DNA of 53,439 nucleotides from an uncultured Clostridia bacterium. Lineage in GTDB: Bacteria > Bacillota > Clostridia > Oscillospirales > Acutalibacteraceae. The stretch covers positions 1 through 53,439 of the forward strand of contig CANQJS010000009.1 of NCBI GenBank assembly GCA_947624285.1, read 5' to 3'. Shown in pieces: positions 24,543-33,463 of this stretch. Made by a program: the position numbers and the translations under genes. The stretch's first letter is position 1. The number at the start of each line of letters is the position of its first letter. The notes beneath the pieces are model-generated. The model worked only from the letters and a program-made list of their open reading frames with translations. It ran no database searches and was not told where the DNA came from.

Positions 24543-25919
24543 TTATTTCACAAGGCGGACATTATTGAGCTTAAGATCCTCAACATCGGGTGAAACGCTT
24601 TGACCGCTGAAACGCAGAAGTTCAAGATTTTCAACATTTTCCGCGTCTATGGCGTGCTTATACGCGGGGCAGAGATTTCCCCAGCGTGTTTTTGTTTTCA
24701 TAATAGTTACATTTTTGGCATATCTGAGGAAGAATGCCGAGTTATCGTACTTTTCGACTCCCCAATCGAGGCAGGGGCGCAGATCGTAGAGCCCGCAATC
24801 CCATTTGCTCGTTTTTGAAAGCTCAATATCGCAGTTTTCAAATGTTATGTTTTCAATGATATTATCGGGGCTGCCGTGAACGAGCACGCCGTTTTCGCCC
24901 TTTGCGGTTATATTGAAAAATCTTATGTTCTTTATGCTGCCGCTTTTCGTGTTTTCATCTCGGTTGAAGGTGGTTATCGTAACGGGCTCGGCAGTGCCCC
25001 ACCAATCGGGGCAGAAGCGGCGCGTCTCGATAATTATATTTGAGTAGGAGACATTTTCAACATTGCCGCCGTCTCTTATCTGAATTGAAAGCCCCCTGTT
25101 TGAGCGGCTGATTATGCAGTTTGAAACTATTATGTTTCTGAAATCGCCCACTCCCTCAGTGCCGATTTTTATCGCGGCGGAGGTGGAAACAAGCGTGCAG
25201 CCGTCTATGATTATGTTTTCCGTAGGACCGTACTCGGAATTGCCCTTGGAGGTTTTGAGGCATATGCAGTCGTCCGCGCAGGTTATGTGGCAGCCGAGTA
25301 TTCTCACATTAGAGCAGTGGTCGGGATCGATACCGTCGCTGTTTGCAACATCAAGGTCGTTGAGTATTCTTATCCTGTCGATAAGCACATCGTCGCATCC
25401 CGCCGGGTGCAAGGTCCAGAAAGGAGCGTCAACTACCGTGAAATCCTTAAATGTGATATGGTCGCTTTTTTCTATGTAGATAGCCGTTGGGCGCGGGTAA
25501 AATTCGCCGGTTACATAATATCTGTCCTTACGCTGAACAAAGGCGTGACCGTTTGCGTCTATCGTGCCCTCGCCGCTTATTGTGCATCCGTGCGCCTCGT
25601 AGCCGTAAATGAATACAAAGCTCGGCTTGCCCGTAACGGGGTTGCCGATAAGCGCCGTTTTGGGGTCGTTTATCAGCTTGTTGGGGCGAATGTAGCCGTT
25701 AATATCCGCAGTGGCTTTTAATACCGCGCCTTTTTGAATATGCAAATCCACATTTGCCCTTATCATTACGGAATCGCTGTAAAAAATATGACCGCTCTGG
25801 AGAACTACCCTGCCGCCGCCGTTTTGGAAGCAGTCGTCAATGGCATGCTGAATGGCAAAAGCGTCGTTCGTAACTCCGTCGCCCGCAGCGCCATACTGTA
25901 AAACATTGTATTCTTTCAT
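24543..25919 (-). CDS. Family GH28 glycoside hydrolase (polygalacturonase-like), cytoplasmic
   Basis: 458 residues. The N-terminus (VLQYGAAGDGVTNDAFAIQHAI) is the usual start of pectate-lyase-3/GH28 right-handed beta-helix proteins. Catalytic motifs: NSDGIDPDHC (first Asp) and CADDCICLK (paired Asp), both typical of GH28; then SAAIKIGTEG and RGLSIQIRD. The classical GHG motif is not obvious. GH28 enzymes cleave galacturonan or rhamnogalacturonan. No signal peptide is present, so it would act inside the cell on imported oligosaccharides. It is transcribed alone, from a promoter whose -35 overlaps that of the divergent FAD protein. Confidence 0.87.
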   Translation of the reverse strand: MKEYNVLQYGAAGDGVTNDAFAIQHAIDDCFQNGGGRVVLQSGHIFYSDSVMIRANVDLHIQKGAVLKATADINGYIRPNKLINDPKTALIGNPVTGKPSFVFIYGYEAHGCTISGEGTIDANGHAFVQRKDRYYVTGEFYPRPTAIYIEKSDHITFKDFTVVDAPFWTLHPAGCDDVLIDRIRILNDLDVANSDGIDPDHCSNVRILGCHITCADDCICLKTSKGNSEYGPTENIIIDGCTLVSTSAAIKIGTEGVGDFRNIIVSNCIISRSNRGLSIQIRDGGNVENVSYSNIIIETRRFCPDWWGTAEPVTITTFNRDENTKSGSIKNIRFFNITAKGENGVLVHGSPDNIIENITFENCDIELSKTSKWDCGLYDLRPCLDWGVEKYDNSAFFLRYAKNVTIMKTKTRWGNLCPAYKHAIDAENVENLELLRFSGQSVSPDVEDLKLNNVRLVK

Positions 25920-25951
25920 TATCTTTCACCGCCGTTTAAATTCTATTGAAA

Positions 25952-25980
25952 ATCATACCACAGAAAAGGTTATTTGACAA
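25952..25980 (-). promoter_or_regulatory. Promoter of the GH28 gene
   Basis: Minus strand TTGTCA (25975-25980), 17-base spacer, TATGAT (25952-25957). Its -35 overlaps the -35 of the opposite promoter by five bases. Confidence 0.65.
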
Positions 25981-26002
25981 GTATATCAAGTTATGGTATT
26001 AT
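25974..26002 (+). promoter_or_regulatory. Promoter of the FAD-dependent protein gene
   Basis: TTGACA (25974-25979), 17-base spacer, TATTAT (25997-26002), a near-consensus promoter 97 bases ahead of the start codon. Confidence 0.8.
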
Positions 26003-26098
26003 CTCATTGATGAATATTTTTTATAAAGCTGCCACGCTTTCCTCAGTCCAACGGAAGGCAATGACGGCTCATTTTTTGTGAAAAACGGGTGAATTTTT

Positions 26099-27490
26099 AT
26101 GAAGAAATACGATGTGGCGATAGTCGGCGCCGGTCCGGCAGGCATCTTCACAGCCATAGAGATGATAAAGCGAGACTCTAAAAAAAGCGTTATCATCGTT
26201 GAAAAGGGAAAGGCTGTGGAAAACAGAAAATGCCCCAAATCCGTTACGGGAAAATGTACGAGCTGCAAGCCCTACTGCCATATCACCACGGGCTTTTCCG
26301 GCGCGGGGGCTTTTTCGGACGGCAAGCTCTCCCTCTCCTATGAGGTGGGCGGCGACCTGCCGTTGCTGATAGGCGAAGAAAAGACGCAGGAAACAATAGA
26401 CTACACCGATAGGATCTACCTTGAATTCGGGGCGGACACCCATGTTGAGGGCGTAGGCAACTCCGAGGAGGTTAAGGAGATAAGAAAGCGCGCCATACAG
26501 GCGGGGCTCAAGCTTGTTGACTGCCCCATACGCCACCTCGGCACGGAAAAGGCGCAGGAGCTCTATTTATCCATCGAGAAATATCTGCTCGAGCACGGTA
26601 TCGAGATAATGTTTGACAGCCAGTGCAGCGACCTTATACTCGACGGTGAAAAATGCCTCGGCATAAGAGTGACCGGCAAAAACGGACAGCAGGAGATTTT
26701 CGCCGAGCACACGGTTGTGGCAACAGGCAGGCGCGGCGCTGATTGGCTTGAGCAGCTTTGCACCGACCACGGCATAGCCCACCAGCCGGGCACGGTCGAT
26801 ATCGGCGTTCGCGTTGAGGTACGCAACGAGGTAATAGAAAAGGTAAACAAGGTGCTTTACGAATCAAAGCTTGTAGGATACCCGAAGCCATTTAAAAATA
26901 AGGTGCGCACCTTCTGCCAAAATCCCGGCGGCTTTGTGGCGCAGGAAAATTACGACAATGACCTTGCCGTTGTAAACGGTCATTCCTACAAGGAACTTAA
27001 AAGCGACAACACAAACCTCGCAATCCTCTGCTCGCATAATTTCACAGAGCCGTTCAATCAGCCCATAGCTTACGCGCAAAAGGTGGGCGAGCTCACAAAT
27101 ATGCTCGGCGCGGGGCATATCCTCGTTCAGCGCTTCGGCGATATTCTTGACGGCAAGCGCACATGGCAAAAGGAGCTTTCCCGCTCCAATGTAAAGCCCA
27201 CGCTGCCGGACGCGGTGGCGGGCGATATAACGGCGGCTATGCCGTACAGGGCAATGATAAACATAATCAATTTTATTCAGGCGGTGGATCATGTTGTGCC
27301 GGGATTCGCGGGAGCGGAGACCCTGCTATACAGCCCGGAGCTCAAATTCTATTCAAACCGAGTGAAAATGGACTCCGATTTTAATACGAACATAAAGGGG
27401 CTGCACTGCCTCGGCGATTCCAGCGGGTGGACGAGAGGTCTTATGATGGCGAGCGTTCACGGCGTGCTGATGGGCAGACTTCTTGCCTGA
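26099..27490 (+). CDS. FAD-dependent protein of the COG2509 type
   Basis: 463 residues. The N-terminal VAIVGAGPAGIFTAIEMIKR is a Rossmann dinucleotide-binding motif, followed by a Cys cluster (CPKSVTGKCTSCKPYC) and TGFSGAGAFSDGKLSL, all typical of this conserved clostridial flavoprotein family. VATGRRGADWL near residue 220 and GLHCLGDSSGWTRGLMMAS near the C-terminus complete the FAD-binding fold. The biochemical role of the family is not established; an oxidoreductase or dehydrogenase is likely. The start has GGGTGA upstream. It is a single gene with its own promoter and terminator. Confidence 0.88.
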   Translation: MKKYDVAIVGAGPAGIFTAIEMIKRDSKKSVIIVEKGKAVENRKCPKSVTGKCTSCKPYCHITTGFSGAGAFSDGKLSLSYEVGGDLPLLIGEEKTQETIDYTDRIYLEFGADTHVEGVGNSEEVKEIRKRAIQAGLKLVDCPIRHLGTEKAQELYLSIEKYLLEHGIEIMFDSQCSDLILDGEKCLGIRVTGKNGQQEIFAEHTVVATGRRGADWLEQLCTDHGIAHQPGTVDIGVRVEVRNEVIEKVNKVLYESKLVGYPKPFKNKVRTFCQNPGGFVAQENYDNDLAVVNGHSYKELKSDNTNLAILCSHNFTEPFNQPIAYAQKVGELTNMLGAGHILVQRFGDILDGKRTWQKELSRSNVKPTLPDAVAGDITAAMPYRAMINIINFIQAVDHVVPGFAGAETLLYSPELKFYSNRVKMDSDFNTNIKGLHCLGDSSGWTRGLMMASVHGVLMGRLLA

Positions 27491-27496
27491 CAATGT

Positions 27497-27540
27497 CAAA
27501 ACCGTTCTTCCTATTATGCAGAGGAAGAGCGGTTTTATTC
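27497..27540 (+). terminator. Terminator of the FAD-protein gene
   Basis: AAAACCGTTCTTCC and GGAAGAGCGGTTTT form an interrupted stem followed by ATTCATTTTT. Confidence 0.7.
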
Positions 27541-27619
27541 ATTTTTAGTGAAAAATTATACACAATTTCCGTATATTTCTTTGAATATTTGTATATTTAT
27601 ACGAACATCGGTTTTTTTC

Positions 27620-27648
27620 TTGACTATGCCACGAGGCGTATATATAAT
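27620..27648 (+). promoter_or_regulatory. Promoter of argG-argH
   Basis: TTGACT, 17-base spacer, TATAAT, 36 bases before argG. AT-rich sequence just upstream (TTTGAATATTTGTATATT) faintly resembles an ArgR box, but the match is too weak to call. Confidence 0.8.
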
Positions 27649-27683
27649 GATTATCAGTAAAATTTCTAAGGAGATAAACAGAT

Positions 27684-28910
27684 ATGGAAAAAGAAATCAA
27701 AAAGGTTGTTCTCGCCTACAGCGGCGGACTTGACACTTCAATAATAATTCCGTGGCTTAAAGAAAACTACAACAACTGCGAGGTAATAGCCGTAAGCGGC
27801 GATGTCGGTCAGGGAACTGAGCTTGACGGCCTTGAGGAAAAGGCGATAGCCACAGGCGCTTCAAAGCTCTATATCGAGGATTTGAAACAGGAATTTGTTG
27901 ACGATTACATTATTCCCACCGTTCAGGCGGGCGCGGTATATGAAAATCAGTATCTTTTAGGCACTGCGTTCGCACGCCCGATAATCGCCAAAAGGATCGT
28001 TGAGATATCAAAAGCCGAGGGCGCCGACGCTATCTGCCACGGCTGCACGGGCAAGGGCAACGATCAGGTTAGATTTGAGCTCGCGATAAAGGCCTTCGCC
28101 CCCGAGATGCAGATAATCGCCCCGTGGAGAACTTGGGAATTTAAAAGCCGCGAGGAGGAGATAGAATATGCCGAAAAGCACAATATTCCTCTTAAAATAA
28201 ACAGGCAGACAAATTATTCAAAGGATAAAAACCTCTGGCATCTGAGCCACGAGGGTCTTGACCTTGAAGATCCCGCAAACGAGCCGAAATATGACGAAAT
28301 TCTTGAAATGGGCGTTTCTCCCGAAAAAGCGCCCGACAAGGCTACCTATCTCACCCTGCATTTTGAAAAGGGCGTGCCCACCGCTATAGACGGCGTTGAG
28401 ATGAACAGCGTTGACCTTGTAAACAAGCTCAATAAATTGGGCGGCGAAAACGGCTGCGGGCTTGTTGATATGGTTGAAAACAGGCTTGTCGGAATGAAGA
28501 GCCGCGGCGTCTATGAGACTCCGGGCGGCGCGATCCTCTACAAGGCGCACGAGACGCTTGAGCAGATCTGCCTTGACAGAGAGACTCAGCATTACAAATT
28601 CCTCATAGCCAACAAATTTGCCGAGGTCGTCTACTTCGGTCAGTGGTTTACCCCGCTCAGGGAGGCTCTTTCGGCATTCGTTGCCTCCACTCAGCAGAGG
28701 GTCACGGGCGATGTTAAAATCAAGCTCTACAAGGGCAACATTATAAATGTCGGCGTCACCTCGCCCTACAGCCTTTACAGCGAGGAATTCGCCACATTTG
28801 ATGAAGACGATGTTTACAATCAAAACGACTCCGCGGGCTTTATCAATCTGTTTGGTCTGCCGCTCAAGGTCAAGGCGATTCTTGACGCGGAAAGAGAAAA
28901 CAAAGACTGA
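27684..28910 (+). CDS. argG: Argininosuccinate synthase
   Basis: 408 residues. [16 protein letters not shown] at the N-terminus is the ATP-pyrophosphatase P-loop; [16 protein letters not shown] and the IAPWRTW segment bind citrulline and aspartate. It condenses citrulline with aspartate using ATP. AAGGAG lies 10 bases before the ATG. argH follows 61 bases later on the same transcript. Typical length, no anomalies. Confidence 0.97.
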   Translation: MEKEIKKVVLAYSGGLDTSIIIPWLKENYNNCEVIAVSGDVGQGTELDGLEEKAIATGASKLYIEDLKQEFVDDYIIPTVQAGAVYENQYLLGTAFARPIIAKRIVEISKAEGADAICHGCTGKGNDQVRFELAIKAFAPEMQIIAPWRTWEFKSREEEIEYAEKHNIPLKINRQTNYSKDKNLWHLSHEGLDLEDPANEPKYDEILEMGVSPEKAPDKATYLTLHFEKGVPTAIDGVEMNSVDLVNKLNKLGGENGCGLVDMVENRLVGMKSRGVYETPGGAILYKAHETLEQICLDRETQHYKFLIANKFAEVVYFGQWFTPLREALSAFVASTQQRVTGDVKIKLYKGNIINVGVTSPYSLYSEEFATFDEDDVYNQNDSAGFINLFGLPLKVKAILDAERENKD

Positions 28911-28971
28911 AACACTTTTGGGCGGACTTAACTGTTCGCCCTTAGCGCATATCTGAGAGGTAACATATATT

Positions 28972-30348
28972 ATGGCGCAGTTATGGAAAGGCAGGTTCAA
29001 AAAAGAGCTTGCCAAGGAGACAAACGATTTCAATTCCTCCATAGGCTTTGACAGCAGAATGTTTGAGGAGGATATAAACGGCAGCGTCGCCCACGCGCAG
29101 ATGCTCGGAGACGCGGGAATTATCGCGAAAAGCGAAAGCGAAAAGATAACCGCCGAGCTTAAAAAGATACTTGAGGATATAAAAAGCGGCGTTTTGGAAA
29201 TAGATTTGAACGCCGAGGATATCCACACCTTTATCGAGGGCGAGCTCACGGAGCGTTTGGGGCAGACGGGCAAACGCCTGCACACGGCGCGCTCAAGAAA
29301 CGACCAAGTGGCGCTTGATATTCGCCTCTATCTGAGAAAAGAGATCGACGCCGTTTCCGATATGATAAAGGGGCTTGTTTCCGTGCTGTGCGATAAGGCG
29401 CAGGAAAACGCCGAAACGATAATGCCGGGCTATACGCATTTGCAAAGAGCGCAGCCGATAACCTTCGGGCATCATCTTATGGCGTATGTATCTATGCTTT
29501 GCAGAGATATTGACAGGCTTGCCGATGTTAAGCGCAGAATGAATATCTGCCCTCTCGGCTCGGGCGCGCTGGCGGGCACTACCTACCCTATCGACAGGGA
29601 TGAGACGGCAGAGCTTCTGGGCTTTGACGGCGTTTCGCTCAATTCGCTTGACGGCGTATCCGACCGTGATTTCTGCATAGAGCTTGCGAGCGCGCTCTCC
29701 ATAATAATGGTACATCTTTCAAGATTTTCGGAAGAGATAATTATGTGGTGCAGCTGGGAGTTCAAATTCATAGAGCTTGACGACGCGTTTTCCACAGGCT
29801 CGTCGATCATGCCGCAGAAGAAAAACCCCGACATCGCGGAGCTTGTTAGAGGCAAGAGCGGGCGTGTTTTCGGCGACCTCACAACGCTTTTAACGGTTAT
29901 GAAAGGCATCGCGCTTGCCTACAACAAGGATATGCAGGAGGATAAGGAGGCAATATTCGATGCGGTCGACACCGTTAAAATGTGCCTCACCGCCTTTACC
30001 CCGATGATAGATACGATGACCGTGCTCAAGGATAATATGAGAAACGCCGCGGCAAAAGGCTTCATAAACGCCACCGATTGCGCCGATTATCTTGTTGCCA
30101 AGGGGCTGCCGTTTCGTGACGCTTACAAGGCGACGGGCGAGCTTGTGGCGCTGTGTATAGATAAGGGTCTTACCCTTGAAACTCTCGGCATCGACGAATA
30201 CAAAAAAATCTGCGAGCTGTTTGACGAGGGCGTTTATGACGCGATAAGCCTTGAAAAGTGCGTTGCGGGCAGAAAGGCTATCGGCGGTCCATGCGTGCAG
30301 AGCGTTAAGGCGCAGATAAAAGCGGCGCGAAAATTCATTGAAAAATAG
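28972..30348 (+). CDS. argH: Argininosuccinate lyase
   Basis: 458 residues, the normal family length. The fumarase/aspartase superfamily signature GSSIMPQKKNPDIAELVRGK is complete, along with HTARSRNDQVALDIRLYLR and PGYTHLQRAQPITFGHHL. It splits argininosuccinate to arginine and fumarate. It ends with TAG at the expected C-terminus, which shows that TAG works as an ordinary stop in this genome. A GAGAGG site precedes the start. Confidence 0.97.
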   Translation: MAQLWKGRFKKELAKETNDFNSSIGFDSRMFEEDINGSVAHAQMLGDAGIIAKSESEKITAELKKILEDIKSGVLEIDLNAEDIHTFIEGELTERLGQTGKRLHTARSRNDQVALDIRLYLRKEIDAVSDMIKGLVSVLCDKAQENAETIMPGYTHLQRAQPITFGHHLMAYVSMLCRDIDRLADVKRRMNICPLGSGALAGTTYPIDRDETAELLGFDGVSLNSLDGVSDRDFCIELASALSIIMVHLSRFSEEIIMWCSWEFKFIELDDAFSTGSSIMPQKKNPDIAELVRGKSGRVFGDLTTLLTVMKGIALAYNKDMQEDKEAIFDAVDTVKMCLTAFTPMIDTMTVLKDNMRNAAAKGFINATDCADYLVAKGLPFRDAYKATGELVALCIDKGLTLETLGIDEYKKICELFDEGVYDAISLEKCVAGRKAIGGPCVQSVKAQIKAARKFIEK

Positions 30349-30355
30349 AAAATAA

Positions 30356-30397
30356 TCAAAGGCAGATAACAATTAGTTGTTTTTCTGTCTTTTTTAT
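30356..30397 (+). terminator. Terminator of argG-argH
   Basis: AAAGGCAGATAACAA and TTGTTTTTCTGTCTTT pair imperfectly, ending in TTTTTT. Its 3' end abuts the -35 of the next promoter. Confidence 0.7.
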
Positions 30398-30425
30398 TGA
30401 CTGAAAGCCCTTTTCAGTTTATAAT
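30397..30425 (+). promoter_or_regulatory. Promoter of the DegV gene
   Basis: TTGACT, 17-base spacer, TATAAT, 31 bases before the start codon. The spacer includes CTGAAAGCCCTTTTCAG, a short inverted repeat. Confidence 0.8.
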
Positions 30426-30455
30426 AAATTTATAAATTGATTAAAGGAAATTGAT

Positions 30456-31316
30456 ATGGCTTATAAAATTATTGTTGATTCCTGTTGCGATCTCACACAG
30501 GATATGAAAAGCTGGAGCAACCTTTCGGTTATACCGATGACACTGCAAATAGGAGACTATGTAGTCAGCGATGATGAAAACTTCGACCAGAATGATTTTA
30601 TTTCAAGAATGGTCGCAAGCAAGGTGCTGGCAAAGTCAGCCTGCCCGTCTCCCGAGGCTTTCGCGAAGGCATGCGAGGGCGATGAGGAAGATGTTTATTT
30701 AATGACTATTACGGATAAGCTCAGCGGTTGCTACAACAGCGCCGTGCAGGGCGTTCAGCTTTTCAAAGATGAGCATCCCGACAGCGGCAAAAACATTCAT
30801 GTTTTCAATTCCCTTGCCACTTCGGGGCTTGAAACGCTTATGGCGTATAAAATAAAGGAGCTCGCCGACGGCGGAGCCTCTTTTGACGATATCGTCTCAA
30901 CGGTTGAAGATTACTGCGTAAACGGCTGTGGACTCTATTTTTGCCTTGAGAGTATGGATGCTTTAAAGGGCAACGGCAGGCTTTACAATGTGGGGGCGAA
31001 AATAATCGAGACCCTTCATGTTAAGCTGATAGGTCACAGAACGGATTACGGCAATATTTCCATAGCGGGCAAGGATTTCACCACAAACAGGATACTTGCG
31101 AAAACCGCGGCTCTTATCGCAAAGGATACGCAGGGAAGCGATTTGAGCGGCAAGACTGTGATAATAAGCCATGTATGCTGTGAGGAAAAGGCAAAGAGAT
31201 TTGCCGAAATGGTAAAGGAAAAGAACGGCTTTTCAAATGTTGTGATTTTGAAATGCAGCGGTCTCAACTCTCTTTACGCGTCAAACGAAGGTATAATCGT
31301 TTCGTTTGAGAAATAA
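30456..31316 (+). CDS. DegV-family fatty-acid-binding protein
   Basis: 286 residues. It has the EDD fold features: KIIVDSCCDLTQDM at the N-terminus (DSxxDLT), KSACPSPEAFAKA (the SxPS motif of the family, here SACPSP), DKLSGCYNSAVQG and CLESMDALKGNGRL. DegV proteins bind fatty acids; some (FakB) hand them to the kinase FakA. No fakA is nearby. It is monocistronic, with AAAGGAAA as ribosome-binding site. Confidence 0.9.
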   Translation: MAYKIIVDSCCDLTQDMKSWSNLSVIPMTLQIGDYVVSDDENFDQNDFISRMVASKVLAKSACPSPEAFAKACEGDEEDVYLMTITDKLSGCYNSAVQGVQLFKDEHPDSGKNIHVFNSLATSGLETLMAYKIKELADGGASFDDIVSTVEDYCVNGCGLYFCLESMDALKGNGRLYNVGAKIIETLHVKLIGHRTDYGNISIAGKDFTTNRILAKTAALIAKDTQGSDLSGKTVIISHVCCEEKAKRFAEMVKEKNGFSNVVILKCSGLNSLYASNEGIIVSFEK

Positions 31317-31331
31317 AAAATCATAAGAAAA

Positions 31332-31362
31332 ACGGCTCGGTTTTTACCGAGCCGTATTTTTT
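31332..31362. terminator. Bidirectional terminator between converging genes
   Basis: ACGGCTCGG, TTTTTA loop, CCGAGCCGT, then ATTTTTT on the plus strand; A-rich on the other side. It ends the DegV transcript. The stop codon of the minus-strand gene lies inside the stem region. Confidence 0.85.
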
Positions 31363-32066
31363 ATGTAGTGTTTTTTTATATTTTCGGCAATAAGGTTTAT
31401 CTTATCAAGTGCCTGACTTGAGAAGCAAAAATAGTATTTGCCGTCGAGAGCCGAAAAGATTTTATCCTTTGAAACATCTATAAATTCCGTCTGTTTTTTA
31501 TTAAGAACATAAGCCGTGGGAGCGTCCGTGAAAATATCAAGATAATATTCATTACACCCAAGAGTGCGCTGATATTCCTCCATATATTCTTTCTTATTGA
31601 CGAAAATTAAATAACTGTCGCCAACTTTCAGCGGAGCGCTTATATCAACATTGTTAAACAGCAGCCTTCCGTCCGACGAAGCCTGAAACATACAGGATTG
31701 ATATACGGTGATCTCTTTCCCCGTTTCATCAATATTGCCTTTAACGGTATTCTCCACTTTAACTTTATATTTCGTTGCGTTATAGCAATGCTCAACGGCA
31801 AGGCAATCTATTTCAAAAGCATACTCGCAGTTTTTATCAAGGCAGTCGATCACTTTGCCCATATCGCTGTAATATCTGCTTATATCATCGTCATATTCGG
31901 CCGCATACTCGGCGGAAATACCCAAATCGGCGTTTTTATAGGCGTTATCGTCAAGCGCTGTTCTGATATAACTTAGTCTCGTTACCGTTCCCAAGACGGC
32001 GCCAAGGGCTATCAAAATAACGCAGGCGGCCACCACGCCTTTGCGTAATGAAAAATTCTTAAACAA
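31344..32066 (-). CDS. Membrane-anchored extracytoplasmic protein of an ABC operon
   Basis: 240 residues. A basic start (MFKNFSLRKG) and one hydrophobic segment at about 10-32 (VVAACVILIALGAVLGTV) suggest an N-terminal anchor with the rest outside. No known domain is recognised; the mature part is rich in Asp, Tyr and Lys and has four Cys. The start overlaps the end of the ATPase gene by 8 bases, so it is the fourth and last gene of the operon. It may be a sensor or accessory subunit of the transporter (inference). Confidence 0.7.
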   Translation of the reverse strand: MFKNFSLRKGVVAACVILIALGAVLGTVTRLSYIRTALDDNAYKNADLGISAEYAAEYDDDISRYYSDMGKVIDCLDKNCEYAFEIDCLAVEHCYNATKYKVKVENTVKGNIDETGKEITVYQSCMFQASSDGRLLFNNVDISAPLKVGDSYLIFVNKKEYMEEYQRTLGCNEYYLDIFTDAPTAYVLNKKQTEFIDVSKDKIFSALDGKYYFCFSSQALDKINLIAENIKKHYIKNTAR

Positions 32067-32691
32067 TTTTGCCCTCCCTCATTTCGATTATCTTATCGCA
32101 AAGGCCGTCAAGATTAGCCCTGTCGTGGCTTGCGATGATAAATGTTGCGCCTCGATCTCTGTTGACATTATGTATCAGCTCAACCAAACAATTTACGGTA
32201 TCGCTGTCAAGGGCGTTTGTAGGCTCGTCAAGCAGCAATAAATCGGGATTATTCATAAATGCCTGAATAATGCTGACCTTTTGTTTCATTCCGAGCGAAT
32301 ATTTTTTAATACTTTTTTTATCGGAAGGGTCAAGACTGAATTTTTCAAGCCATTCCCTTATTTCATTTTCACTTATTTTATCGCGGGATATATCGTTGAG
32401 CATTTTAAGATTTTTAAACGCGCTCATATTTTCAAACAGAGTTACATTTTCAATAACCAAACCGACGCTTTTCGGATATACGCCGTTCCCCACAGTCCTT
32501 CCGTCCACAGAAACGCTGCCGCTGTCCGCAGTTATGAGCCCGCATACGGCGCGTATCAGCATAGTTTTGCCGCTGCCGTTTTTTCCAACAAGTCCATATA
32601 TCTTGCCTCTTTCAAGGCTTAGGCTTATATCGCTGAGAACGGGGTTTGAATTTATCGTTTTACAATAGTTCTTTATTTCAATATATGCCAT
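32059..32691 (-). CDS. ABC transporter ATP-binding protein
   Basis: About 210 residues. Walker A GLVGKNGSGKT, Q-loop region VGLVIENVTLF, signature YSLGMKQKVSI (the degenerate SLGMKQ form typical of ABC-2 exporters), Walker B LLLLDEPTNALD, and switch His in IIASHD. It powers the two upstream membrane proteins. The start at 32691 follows GGAGG by 9 bases and overlaps the permease stop region (TGATATGG). Such small ATPases drive export of peptides, antibiotics or lipids. Confidence 0.93.
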   Translation of the reverse strand: MAYIEIKNYCKTINSNPVLSDISLSLERGKIYGLVGKNGSGKTMLIRAVCGLITADSGSVSVDGRTVGNGVYPKSVGLVIENVTLFENMSAFKNLKMLNDISRDKISENEIREWLEKFSLDPSDKKSIKKYSLGMKQKVSIIQAFMNNPDLLLLDEPTNALDSDTVNCLVELIHNVNRDRGATFIIASHDRANLDGLCDKIIEMREGKIV

Positions 32692-32692
32692 A

Positions 32693-33463
32693 TCAGGCTT
32701 CCTCCCGCAAAACATCTTTTTTCTTCAGTATAACGCAGGCGATAATGCAAATCAGCGCGTCAAAAGCAATTCCCACCGCTAAGTAGACATAAGGGCTTTG
32801 GGCGAACACCTCTTTTTCGTTAGATATCGCATTTACAAAGTACCAGATCGCGGGAATCCACTGCCTTATGCCCGTGGGAAGCAAAAATATCAGCGCCGCC
32901 GATGCCGCAAAAATCACCGTGCCGACAATCATACCCACTTTTTCGTTTGACAGCAGCGATATAACAGTCGCTATTATCACCATGGGAAACAGCACTATCG
33001 CATAAGCAAGCAAGCTTTGGGCAAACAAGCCGAAAAACGAGCCGCCGGATAAGGTTTTATCACTTGCGAAAAACGAGTAAGCCCCTATTCCGAGCGCGTA
33101 GGCGAGCCCCGATGAGGCGCACAAAATCAGAGCTTTAAACGCCTCCCCAAAATAGAATTTTATATAATTGCCGAATCTTGTGGCGCAATAGCAGGATTTT
33201 GTGAGATACTGCCTGCTCATCACTCCCGAAAGCAATGGTATAGCGATGATAAGGCTGATAAGGCTGAAAATTATTTGAATATCAAAATCACTGCTTGCGA
33301 TATCAACGCCGAATCCTTCCCAAGCGCCGAAGAAAAGCGTGTCAAAGGAATGCGCCTCAAGGAATCTCGGATCAAGGCGAAGAAAAGCGATATAGCAGCC
33401 CACTGCGAATTGCAACGGAAAAAGTATAAGCACAAATTTTCCGTTATTTTTAAGAATTCTCAT
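32693..33463 (-). CDS. ABC-2-like membrane subunit (second permease)
   Basis: About 256 residues with six predicted hydrophobic segments (for example FVLILFPLQFAVGCYIAFL, IIFSLISLIIAIPLLSGVM and AIVLFPMVIIATVISLL). The start ATG at 33463 overlaps the stop of the first permease (ATGA), so it is coupled. It forms the channel with its partner. Substrate unknown. Confidence 0.8.
   Translation of the reverse strand: MRILKNNGKFVLILFPLQFAVGCYIAFLRLDPRFLEAHSFDTLFFGAWEGFGVDIASSDFDIQIIFSLISLIIAIPLLSGVMSRQYLTKSCYCATRFGNYIKFYFGEAFKALILCASSGLAYALGIGAYSFFASDKTLSGGSFFGLFAQSLLAYAIVLFPMVIIATVISLLSNEKVGMIVGTVIFAASAALIFLLPTGIRQWIPAIWYFVNAISNEKEVFAQSPYVYLAVGIAFDALICIIACVILKKKDVLREEA

Noticed and set aside
27540-27660. 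ArgR operator upstream of argG
   Set aside because: Only a weak AT-rich resemblance to the ArgR box is present, without a proper dyad; too little to call.
28218-29285. A 355-residue minus-strand open frame across argG-argH
   Set aside because: It lies antisense to two well-supported genes, has no ribosome-binding site and no recognisable domain.
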